From NCBI GenBank assembly GCA_035461405.1, contig DATHVH010000140.1, positions 1-8,172 on the forward strand: DNA of 8,172 nt, written 5' to 3'. The stretch comes from Anditalea sp035461405 (GTDB lineage: Bacteria > Bacteroidota > Bacteroidia > Cytophagales > Cyclobacteriaceae). Shown here one piece after another: positions 1 through 6,196 of this stretch. A program made the position numbers and the translations under genes. The notes below the pieces were generated by a model. It made no database searches. It worked only from the letters and a program-made list of their open reading frames with translations, and was not told the origin of the DNA. Numbering within the stretch: the stretch's first letter is position 1; each line of letters begins with the position of its first letter.

Positions 1-1196
1 TGCACCGTAGCACGTGAAAAATGGGGATTATTTCCTCTCATACTCATCATCTTTTCTTCATGACTCATACTGGATGTAGGGTAGGAGATTTGAATCACTT
101 CACCTCCCAGGAAGAATGGATTGATTCTTTGAGCTTCTGGGGTCATCATTCTCATCCTCCAAGTTTCTTTAGCTAATTCAGGTACCGTTACTAAATCCCG
201 ATCTTCTACAAATGAAATAGCCTCTTCCGCTAAAAATTTAATATCCTCAGGCCATTGACCAGGCGGAACGTAAGTGTTTTTTACATGTTCTAATGCTTCT
301 TTCCAGTTATCGCCAAATCCCAATTCATTTGAGGCTAATAGCATCTCTTTTTCACACCATTCAAATTGTTTTTCTGCTTCCGCTATAAGGGCTTCTGGGT
401 CATATGGAATATATTCGAATTCTAGCTCTTTAAGTATAGCCGCTTTGCCTATAGGCCTACCAATGATACCGCTGCCATCATCTTTTACCAAAGTGTTTTC
501 AAAGTGATCTTTTAAGAAATTTTCATAAGTAGACAGTTCGGCTACAAGATTTTGGAATGGCTCCTTCATCCACCATGAGAAATCAGGATCATAATCCAGA
601 TAAAAATGATAGGCTTCATCCACCGTTTCCCGGAGTGATTTTATGGTTTCACTAGCCAGTTCTGCTTTTTGCCAGCTGTTAAAAGGTTTGGATTGTTTTA
701 ATTCTTGGTGGCGTTTATTTATAGTTTGGGTAGTATGATTGAATATATTGGAAAGTTCTTTGCCATTGGGCTTTATTCCAGATCTTCTATCGGTATAAAA
801 TTTTTGCAAAGGCTCTGAAAAGTCGGCTACATGAGAAATCTCTTTATAAGATGTATAGTCCAAATTTAAAAAATGTAATTCCTTGTTTAATTTGTTTTTG
901 AACAATAGATAATCGACCTGACCATCTTTGTTTAAGTTATTAAATTCTATATTTTCTAAATTGATAATCCAGTCTTGATATAATTTTTCTATTCTCTCAT
1001 AATATTCTGATGAATTTTTATTGGTATACTTTCTATTCAATGCAGAATAATCAGCTCTAAAAGATTCTATTTGTGAATAGAGATCGTTGGCATATGTATA
1101 TGAATGAAATGAAAAAAATATAAATAAAAGTATTATTACCCTCGTTAGTAATTTAGATGTATACTTATTAGAGCTAGATATGGTTTTCTTTAACAT
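1..1196 (-). CDS. Secreted DUF885-family putative metallopeptidase, N-terminal 398 residues (3' end outside window)
   Basis: The reverse strand is open from an ATG at 1196 to the window edge with no stop, giving 398 complete codons. The start is firm: an in-frame stop lies at 1200-1202, two codons upstream, with no other start between. Residues 1-36 look like a signal peptide, with a basic N-terminus, the hydrophobic run VIILLFIFF and a plausible cleavage after TYA. A helical, charged region follows. The last 80 residues carry what I recognise as DUF885 signatures: VPPGQWPEDI, a segment with FFLGGEVIQISYPT, and MMSMRGNNPHFSRATV. In this family the next residues are normally HHELIPGHH, the HExxH-like putative zinc site, so the protein is cut just before it. 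Full members are about 560-600 residues. Some DUF885 proteins are carboxypeptidase-like, but most have no known substrate. It is divergent from the hydroxyproline operon and shares its 182-bp promoter region. Family assignment is good; peptidase activity is inferred. Confidence 0.85.
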   Translation of the reverse strand, partial: MLKKTISSSNKYTSKLLTRVIILLFIFFSFHSYTYANDLYSQIESFRADYSALNRKYTNKNSSEYYERIEKLYQDWIINLENIEFNNLNKDGQVDYLLFKNKLNKELHFLNLDYTSYKEISHVADFSEPLQKFYTDRRSGIKPNGKELSNIFNHTTQTINKRHQELKQSKPFNSWQKAELASETIKSLRETVDEAYHFYLDYDPDFSWWMKEPFQNLVAELSTYENFLKDHFENTLVKDDGSGIIGRPIGKAAILKELEFEYIPYDPEALIAEAEKQFEWCEKEMLLASNELGFGDNWKEALEHVKNTYVPPGQWPEDIKFLAEEAISFVEDRDLVTVPELAKETWRMRMMTPEAQRINPFFLGGEVIQISYPTSSMSHEEKMMSMRGNNPHFSRATV

Positions 1197-1288
1197 TACT
1201 TATTTATATTAGTGTTGTGGATTTCTTATTATTCAAATTAAAATTTTTATGAATTTAATAAATAAAGTTTTCCATTTTTGGAAATGCC

Positions 1289-1324
1289 AATATAGTGCAA
1301 GTAATGATTAATCTGGTGCAATTA
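1289..1324 (+). promoter_or_regulatory. Tandem direct repeat, 21-bp period: candidate AraC-family operator
   Basis: Two copies of a 15-bp element lie in tandem, AATATAGTGCAAGTA at 1289-1303 and AATCTGGTGCAATTA at 1310-1324. They match at 12 of 15 positions, share the core GTGCAA, and start exactly 21 bp apart, which is two helical turns. Direct repeats at that spacing are typical of AraC-family operators. The second copy overlaps ATTAATCTGGTG (1307-1318), which recurs exactly, inverted, upstream of the AraC-type gene at 5567-5578. The proximal copy covers the place where the -33 element of the downstream promoter should be, as expected for an activator contacting RNA polymerase. The regulator's identity is inferred from proximity. 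Confidence 0.55.
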
Positions 1325-1342
1325 TCCCTAGAGAGGATGTGG

Positions 1343-1350
1343 TAATTTTG
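1343..1350 (+). promoter_or_regulatory. Bacteroidota-type -7 box of the hydroxyproline operon
   Basis: TAATTTTG matches the Bacteroidota -7 consensus TAnnTTTG at every defined base. It would start transcription near 1356 and leave a leader of roughly 23 nt before the ATG at 1379. No TTG-type -33 element is seen about 20 bp upstream; the proximal operator repeat occupies that place instead. This suggests an activator-dependent promoter. Confidence 0.45.
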
Positions 1351-1378
1351 AATTTGAAGAAACCAAATTAGAAGATAT

Positions 1379-2290
1379 ATGAATTGGAATGGTGTTTTGC
1401 CTGCGGTGACGACAAAATTTCACGCAGATGGCAGTCTTGATTTTGAGCTATTTTTTAAAAATATTGATGAACAAATAAAGGCTGGGGTGTCAGGGGTCAT
1501 TTTAGGGGGAACCTTAGGAGAGTCAAGCGTTTTGGAAGATGATGAAAAAATTCTTTTGACTCAAAAGACTATTGACTACTTGGGGGGTAGAATTCCTGTA
1601 ATCTTAAATATTGCGGAGGGATCCACTAAGAAAGCTGTAGAATATGCTCAGAGAGCAGAAAAAATGGGAGTGGATGCATTAATGCTTTTGCCACCTATGA
1701 GATACCTTCCAGATCATCGTGAATTGGTAACTTATTTTGCTGCAGTGGCTAAAAGCACATCTTTGCCTATTATGATTTATAATAATCCTGTTGATTATAA
1801 AACATACGTGACGTTAGAAGTATTTGAAGAATTATTGCCTTACCAAAATATCCAGGCCGTAAAGGAGTCCACCAGAGATGTATCTAATGTCACTAGAATG
1901 ATCAATAAATTTGGGGACCGATATAAGATTCTTTGTGGGGTAGATACCTTGACTATGGAAAGTTTGACGATGGGAGCTCATGGCTTAGTAGCTGGATTGG
2001 TTTGTGCATTTCCTCATGAAACGGTAACCTTATTTAACTTAATCAAAGAGAAAAAAACCGAGGAAGCCTTGCAAATTTACCGTTGGTTTTTGCCTCTATT
2101 GGAATTGGACATCCACCCAAAGTTAGTCCAATATATTAAATTGGCAGAAGAAATGGCGGGAATTGGATCTACATATGTTCGAGCTCCCAGACTAGAATTA
2201 GAAGGTGAAGAGCTTAATAAGATAAAGAATGTTATACAAGTTGGATTAGATACCAGACCTGTTTTAGAATCGAAAGATATTTCAGTATGA
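1379..2290 (+). CDS. lhpC: DHDPS/NAL-superfamily lyase, probable 1-pyrroline-4-hydroxy-2-carboxylate deaminase
   Basis: This 303-residue cytosolic protein has the length and motifs of the class I aldolase dihydrodipicolinate synthase/N-acetylneuraminate lyase superfamily. The carboxylate-binding loop GGTLGES is at residues 43-49, the catalytic tyrosine motif YNNP at 134-137, and the Schiff-base lysine in AVKEST is Lys162. A lysine biosynthetic DapA is unlikely because the next two genes encode a hydroxyproline epimerase and a DadA-like oxidase. In that setting the family member converts 1-pyrroline-4-hydroxy-2-carboxylate to 2-oxoglutarate semialdehyde, releasing ammonia and water. The ATG at 1379 is the first start after an in-frame TGA at 1355-1357, and the N-terminus (MNWNGVLPAVTT) aligns with the usual family start. 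It is the first gene of the operon, 16 bp before the epimerase gene. Superfamily is near certain; the specific reaction comes from context. The symbol follows Pseudomonas usage. Confidence 0.85.
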   Translation: MNWNGVLPAVTTKFHADGSLDFELFFKNIDEQIKAGVSGVILGGTLGESSVLEDDEKILLTQKTIDYLGGRIPVILNIAEGSTKKAVEYAQRAEKMGVDALMLLPPMRYLPDHRELVTYFAAVAKSTSLPIMIYNNPVDYKTYVTLEVFEELLPYQNIQAVKESTRDVSNVTRMINKFGDRYKILCGVDTLTMESLTMGAHGLVAGLVCAFPHETVTLFNLIKEKKTEEALQIYRWFLPLLELDIHPKLVQYIKLAEEMAGIGSTYVRAPRLELEGEELNKIKNVIQVGLDTRPVLESKDISV

Positions 2291-2306
2291 GAGAACGAAT
2301 AATTGA

Positions 2307-3305
2307 ATGAAGAAAACTTTTAGCTGTATTGATGGCCATACATGTGGTAATCCAGTGAGAATGATTATAGGAGGTGGACCTCCACTCGAAGGCAATAATA
2401 TGTTTGAAAAGAGGAGCCACTTTTTAAAGGAATACGATTGGATTCGTAAAGGATTGATGTTTGAACCAAGGGGTCATGATATGATGTCGGGAAGCATACT
2501 CTTCGATCCTTCTGATCCCGGTAATGATATCGGTGTCCTTTTTATCGAAACGAGTGGTTGTCTGCCCATGTGTGGCCATGGGCTGATTGGAACGGTGACC
2601 ATGGCTATAGAAGAAGGGATAGTAACACCAAAGCAAGAAGGTGTTTTAAGAGTTGAAACCCCAGCTGGCCTTGTATTAGCTACCTACCAAAAGAATGGTG
2701 ATAAAGTAGACTCCGTAAAAATTACCAATGTTCCCAGCTTTCTGATACATAGTGATTTATCTATTGAGAGTGAGGATATTGGAATGTTACAGTTCGATAT
2801 TTCTTATGGTGGAAATTTTTATGCCATAGTAGATCCTCAGGAAAACTTCTCAGGAATTGAAAACTACACAGCGGAAGAATTAATCCGCATAAGTAGAAGA
2901 CTTAGAACAGCTATCAACCAAAAATATGAAGCTGTGCATCCTGAAAACCCAAATATAAGAGGCATCTCCCATATCCTGTGGACCGGTAAAGTCCTTAATA
3001 GCGGATCCGATGGACGCAACGCAGTTTTCTATGGAGATAAAGCTATAGACAGATCTCCATGTGGTACAGGGACATCGGCTAGAATGGCCCAATTATATCA
3101 TAGGGGTAAATTAAAGGAGGGGGATCAATTTATACATGAAAGTTTTATCGGCTCCATTTTTAAAGGGGAAATTACTACCACTGTTAAGGTAGGAGAATAT
3201 GAAGCTATAGTACCCAGTATTGAAGGATGGGCTATAAAGACAGGATATAATACCATCTTTTTAGATAGTAAGGACCCTTATATTCATGGTTTTCAGGTGA
3301 TATAA
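2307..3305 (+). CDS. lhpA: 4-hydroxyproline 2-epimerase (proline racemase family)
   Basis: This 332-residue cytosolic enzyme belongs to the cofactor-independent proline racemase family. It inverts C2 of trans-4-hydroxy-L-proline to give cis-4-hydroxy-D-proline, the first step of the pathway. The family start motif IDGHTCGNP is at residues 8-16. Both catalytic cysteines are present: Cys89 in MCGHG and Cys252 in DRSPCGTGTSARMA. Having both argues for an epimerase or racemase rather than trans-3-hydroxy-L-proline dehydratase, in which the first cysteine is replaced by Ser or Thr. Proline racemase itself cannot be excluded from motifs alone, but the flanking genes fit hydroxyproline. The ATG lies 16 bp after the upstream stop and 12 bp separate its own stop from the next gene, so it is the middle gene of an operon. 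No clear Shine-Dalgarno is seen, as is usual in Bacteroidota. The symbol follows Pseudomonas usage; other names exist. Confidence 0.88.
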   Translation: MKKTFSCIDGHTCGNPVRMIIGGGPPLEGNNMFEKRSHFLKEYDWIRKGLMFEPRGHDMMSGSILFDPSDPGNDIGVLFIETSGCLPMCGHGLIGTVTMAIEEGIVTPKQEGVLRVETPAGLVLATYQKNGDKVDSVKITNVPSFLIHSDLSIESEDIGMLQFDISYGGNFYAIVDPQENFSGIENYTAEELIRISRRLRTAINQKYEAVHPENPNIRGISHILWTGKVLNSGSDGRNAVFYGDKAIDRSPCGTGTSARMAQLYHRGKLKEGDQFIHESFIGSIFKGEITTTVKVGEYEAIVPSIEGWAIKTGYNTIFLDSKDPYIHGFQVI

Positions 3306-3317
3306 TTAGAATTAAAT

Positions 3318-4568
3318 ATGCATACAGTAATCGTTGGTGGTGGTATAGTTGGATTATTTACTGCTTACTATCTTCAGAAAAGTGGTATTGATGTTTCTAT
3401 AATAGACAAGGGGGATTTTAAAGAGAGTTGTTCTACTGGCAATGCGGGTATGATTGTCCCAAGCCATATAGTACCACTAGCTTCACCAGGAATGATTTCT
3501 AAAGGAATAGGGTGGATGTTTTCCTCGACTAGCCCTTTTTATATCCATCCAAGTCTGGATAAAGAGTTGATAAAATGGTGCTATTATTTCTACAAAGCTT
3601 CAAATTTAAAGCAGGTCACAAAAGCAATCCCTGTATTAAAAGATTTCAGCTTGCATAGTAAATCATTGTACCTCGATTTCCAGGAAAACCATGCCCAGGC
3701 AGAATTTTCTTTACAACCCAAAGGACTTTTGATGCTTTATCAAACCAAAGCAGCCGAGGAAGAGGAAACTTCATTTTCTCTCCTTGCTAAAAAAAGTGGC
3801 CTCAATGCTGAGATTATAAGTAAAGAAGAAGCACAAAAATTAGAACCTAACCAAGAACTTAATGTAAGAGGGGGGCTTTATTTCCCTGATGATGCGCATC
3901 TTGATCCAGGTAAGCTTTATCAAATCTTAAAAGATAATTTGATAGCTAATGGGGTGAAGTTTATCAGTAATACCGCTGTGACCGGGTTCGAAAAACAAGG
4001 GGAAAAAGTAGATAAAGTAATTTGTGATACAGGTACTTATTCATGTGATAATGTGATAATCTGCAGCGGTGCCTGGTCAGGTGTGCTGGCTAAAAAACTT
4101 GGATTTAGACTTCCTATGGTGGGTGGCAAAGGTTATAGTTTTGTTCAGCCGAACTTACCAAAGCTACAGCAGGCCACTATTTTAACTGAAGCAAAAGTAA
4201 CCCAAAGTCCCTATGAAAACTTTGTAAGGTTTGGTGGCACTATGGAGATATGCAAACCTAATTCTACTATTAATCTAAAGCGGGTGGAAGGTATATTCTC
4301 ATCTATAAAGAAATATTATCCTGGATTGTCGATTGAATTCCCTGAAACCAATAAGATTTGGAGCGGTCTGAGACCCTGTTCCCCGGATGGAATGCCCTAT
4401 ATAGGTCAAGCGCCAGGTTATAAAAATGTGTGGGTAGGGGCAGGGCATAGTATGATGGGCATCAGTTTAGCTCCCGCCACCGGTAAAATGCTTACAGATC
4501 TAATTTTAGGGAAAAAGATAAACCCAGTGCTTCACAATCAACTATTTAATGTTGATAGGTATAATTAG
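3318..4568 (+). CDS. DadA-like FAD-dependent D-amino-acid dehydrogenase/oxidase, probable cis-4-hydroxy-D-proline oxidising enzyme
   Basis: This 416-residue protein is a FAD-dependent oxidoreductase of the DAO/DadA type. The Rossmann dinucleotide motif GGGIVG is at residues 7-12, and the acidic residue ending the second strand is Asp30 (IIDKG). STGNAGMI is at 39-46. The C-terminal FAD and substrate region has GLRPCSPDGMPYIG at 350-363 and GAGHSMMGISLAPATG at 374-389. Length is typical of single-subunit DadA proteins (about 410-430). In the operon it would oxidise cis-4-hydroxy-D-proline to 1-pyrroline-4-hydroxy-2-carboxylate. This resembles the single-subunit enzyme of Pseudomonas putida rather than the three-subunit LhpBEF type of P. 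aeruginosa. No signal peptide is present; such enzymes commonly pass electrons to the membrane quinone pool. The start MHTVIVGGG leaves the usual short lead into the FAD motif. The substrate is inferred from neighbours; a general D-amino-acid dehydrogenase is the alternative. Confidence 0.82.
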   Translation: MHTVIVGGGIVGLFTAYYLQKSGIDVSIIDKGDFKESCSTGNAGMIVPSHIVPLASPGMISKGIGWMFSSTSPFYIHPSLDKELIKWCYYFYKASNLKQVTKAIPVLKDFSLHSKSLYLDFQENHAQAEFSLQPKGLLMLYQTKAAEEEETSFSLLAKKSGLNAEIISKEEAQKLEPNQELNVRGGLYFPDDAHLDPGKLYQILKDNLIANGVKFISNTAVTGFEKQGEKVDKVICDTGTYSCDNVIICSGAWSGVLAKKLGFRLPMVGGKGYSFVQPNLPKLQQATILTEAKVTQSPYENFVRFGGTMEICKPNSTINLKRVEGIFSSIKKYYPGLSIEFPETNKIWSGLRPCSPDGMPYIGQAPGYKNVWVGAGHSMMGISLAPATGKMLTDLILGKKINPVLHNQLFNVDRYN

Positions 4569-4580
4569 TAGATCACTAAA

Positions 4581-5471
4581 TTATGTAGTTGGTGTTAGTG
4601 CATGTTTGTGGTTTATGTTTTTATGATATTGTGAGGGGGTACAATGAGTAATGGCTTTAAATTGACGATTGAAGTAAGATATGTTGTAATATCCGACATT
4701 AAATGCTACCTCTTTAATGCTTAATTCATCTTCTACTAGTTGCCGACATGCATGTCCTATTCTGATTTCATTCAAAAATTGAGAAAAGGTTTTTCGGGTA
4801 TGTTTTTTAAAATATCTACAAAATGCATTTACACTTAAATTAGCTACATCAGCAGCATCCGATAAAGTTATATCTTTTGAAAAATTCTCAATCAGGAAGT
4901 TGATGACTGCACTGGCTTTATCAGTATCAGCAAATTTAGTACTGTTTTCGTAAGTGATGTGGCTTAAAATTTCTATATCATCAGAATGTGATAGGTCATT
5001 TAATATTTTGAATAGATAGATGTATTTATCAAAGCCTTCTTTCTTTGTTATTTTTTTACTGGCTTTAAGTAATCTCTCTTTTGAATTTCCTTTTAGAATT
5101 AAGCCGCTATTGCTTTTTTCAAGTAGTTTATTAATCTGATGGAGCTCAGGTAATTTTTTAAAGTTTTCACCAATAGCATCCAAAGAAAACAGGATGGAAA
5201 TATTTCTGGATCGCAGAACACTTCCAGGTTGATAATATTCACTATTGCTTCTAAAGAAATGAGGAAGGTTGGATCCTATGATAAATGTATCACCTGAATT
5301 AAAATTGCCAAAAGCATCTCCTATAAAATAGGTGCCACTACCTTCTATAATAGTCATGATCTGATACTCAGAATGAAAATGAAGATTGTCGTAAAAATGG
5401 GGATGATTTTCTTTAAGGATACGAACTGGTTCCTCTGTGGTCCTGGGAAGATGGTATAAAAGAGGTTTCAT
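4581..5471 (-). CDS. Cupin/AraC-family transcriptional regulator, likely regulator of the hydroxyproline operon
   Basis: The 296-residue protein has an N-terminal cupin-like sensor and a C-terminal AraC DNA-binding domain. The cupin part includes HFHSEYQIMTIIEGSGTYF at 31-49, with His31, His33 and Glu35 in the usual ligand-pocket positions, and a second strand set ending near DTFIIGSNLPHFF (61-73). The two helix-turn-helix units are ITLSDAADVANLSVNAFCRYFKK (about 201-223) and LSIKEVAFNVGYYNISYFNRQFK (about 250-272); the second is the best conserved AraC signature. The gene converges on the oxidoreductase gene with only 12 bp between stops. AraC-type regulators accompany hydroxyproline clusters in pseudomonads (LhpR), so activation of the operon in response to hydroxyproline or an intermediate is a reasonable inference. 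A sequence shared by its own upstream region and the operon promoter supports this. The family is certain; the effector is unknown. A sugar-responsive role for this cupin-AraC type is the alternative. Confidence 0.9.
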   Translation of the reverse strand: MKPLLYHLPRTTEEPVRILKENHPHFYDNLHFHSEYQIMTIIEGSGTYFIGDAFGNFNSGDTFIIGSNLPHFFRSNSEYYQPGSVLRSRNISILFSLDAIGENFKKLPELHQINKLLEKSNSGLILKGNSKERLLKASKKITKKEGFDKYIYLFKILNDLSHSDDIEILSHITYENSTKFADTDKASAVINFLIENFSKDITLSDAADVANLSVNAFCRYFKKHTRKTFSQFLNEIRIGHACRQLVEDELSIKEVAFNVGYYNISYFNRQFKAITHCTPSQYHKNINHKHALTPTT

Positions 5472-5559
5472 ATGTATAAGGGTTAATTATTTTTCGATTA
5501 GGATGAACTACTTAATAATAGTAGGAATAATCTGTAATAGCAGCAGGAATGAATTGGTT

Positions 5560-5578
5560 ATCCTTACACCAGATTAAT
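5560..5578 (-). promoter_or_regulatory. Candidate operator upstream of the AraC gene, shared with the operon promoter
   Basis: Read on the minus strand from 5578, the sequence begins ATTAATCTGGTG, identical over 12 bp to 1307-1318 before the operon. The match continues to 16 of 19 positions, ending at 5560. It lies about 90-107 bp upstream of the AraC-type start at 5471. Here I find only one full copy, without a second element 21 bp away in the same orientation. A shorter TAATCTG occurs on the plus strand at 5528-5534, facing it. The site suggests autoregulation, but this is inference. Confidence 0.45.
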
Positions 5579-5595
5579 TTTATTCCCTTTTCTTA

Positions 5596-5626
5596 ATATT
5601 ACGAATTAGTATTCATATTCCGAATT
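5596..5626 (+). repeat. Short direct repeat, 19-bp period, upstream of the AraC gene
   Basis: ATATTACGAATT at 5596-5607 recurs as ATATTCCGAATT at 5615-5626, matching at 11 of 12 positions with starts 19 bp apart. The spacing is close to two helical turns, so it might bind a second regulator. In such AT-rich DNA it could also be chance. Confidence 0.3.
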
Positions 5627-6086
5627 GTAGGTTAATATAGTATTAATATTGGGCAAAGGAGTTCAATAATTATCAAAAATTAAATCACCTAAAAATCTAT
5701 TATTAACTAATAAATAAAATCTAAAACTTAAATTTAGAACTTTATAACTGATTGATAGATAGATTTTTAAATTGATTAAGTAAAGTTAGTTCACTACCTG
5801 GGATGATTCTTATATTTTTGTTAGAATGAATTGGGTTGCTATATAAGATTACATTTTTTAGTTCAGGAATTATGAATAGAGAGTTTATATAACCTGCTGA
5901 TTTGTAGTTTATAAAGTGGTTATTACCTCTTAACTTTTGTAATAAGCCCATCGGCCGATTTTCATCAAATCCTGGAAGTATATTTTAAGCACCCTAAACA
6001 TTGGCATTTATTGGCTGAAGTCTAAAGTGGTTAATATTGTATTAGCCAATGATAAATCTATGTAATATATCAATATGCGTTTTATT

Positions 6087-6094
6087 TACATTTG
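6087..6094 (+). promoter_or_regulatory. Possible Bacteroidota -7 box for the DUF5695-like gene
   Basis: TACATTTG matches TAnnTTTG at all defined positions. It would start transcription near 6100, leaving a leader of about 50 nt to the ATG at 6152 or about 95 nt to the ATG at 6197. No clear TTG -33 element is seen about 20 bp upstream, so support rests on one short match. Confidence 0.3.
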
Positions 6095-6196
6095 TATCAG
6101 TCTATATCCGAACTTTCATTAAGGCAAAACCCCTCCTAAAAATATTTTAGAATGAATTTAGAAAAGAGAGTTAAAAAAGTTATTCCGAGATATATC

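Larger units (their letters stand above)
1197..1378. promoter_or_regulatory. Divergent intergenic promoter region between DUF885 gene and hydroxyproline operon
   Basis: This 182-bp AT-rich region separates the two divergently transcribed starts at 1196 (minus) and 1379 (plus). It holds the tandem repeat at 1289-1324 and the plus-strand -7 box at 1343-1350, listed separately. On the minus strand the best -7-like match is TTAATTTG (1241 to 1234), one mismatch from TAnnTTTG. It would place a transcript start shortly before the DUF885 ATG, but this is weak. A regulator bound near 1289-1324 would lie between the two promoters and could affect both. Confidence 0.7.
5472..6151. other. Long AT-rich intergenic region without a convincing gene
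   Basis: About 680 bp lie between the divergent starts of the AraC gene and the DUF5695-like gene. It holds the candidate operator at 5560-5578, a 19-bp-spaced direct repeat at 5596-5626, a 7-bp inverted pair (ATTGGCT at 6010-6016, AGCCAAT at 6044-6050) and a possible -7 box at 6087-6094. A 69-codon minus-strand reading frame at 5742-5951 has no recognisable domain, signal or ribosome site and is probably chance or a remnant. I see no tRNA, riboswitch, insertion-sequence end or strong terminator hairpin. The length is generous for a divergent promoter region, so a small RNA or decayed gene cannot be excluded. Confidence 0.6.

Noticed and set aside
274..507. A 77-codon plus-strand frame inside the DUF885 gene
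   Set aside because: It lies wholly antisense to a well-supported coding sequence and has a low-complexity Ser/Asn/Phe-rich translation typical of a shadow frame.
1234..1241. Minus-strand -7 box (TTAATTTG) for the DUF885 gene
   Set aside because: It has one mismatch to TAnnTTTG at a defined base and no -33 element; such matches are frequent in AT-rich DNA. It is mentioned only within the intergenic entry.
1379..2290. Annotation as DapA (4-hydroxy-tetrahydrodipicolinate synthase) of lysine synthesis
   Set aside because: The superfamily motifs fit, but the operon partners are a hydroxyproline epimerase and a D-amino-acid oxidase, with no lysine pathway gene nearby.
4565..4579. Inverted repeat TTAGT/ACTAA between the convergent stops, as a bidirectional terminator
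   Set aside because: The stem is only 5 bp, all but one pair per arm A-T, with no U-tract. It is too weak to call, although termination must happen near here.
5742..5951. A 69-codon minus-strand reading frame in the intergenic region
   Set aside because: It is AT-rich with no recognisable domain, signal peptide or ribosome site and no operon partner. It could be a gene remnant, but nothing in it supports a coding call.
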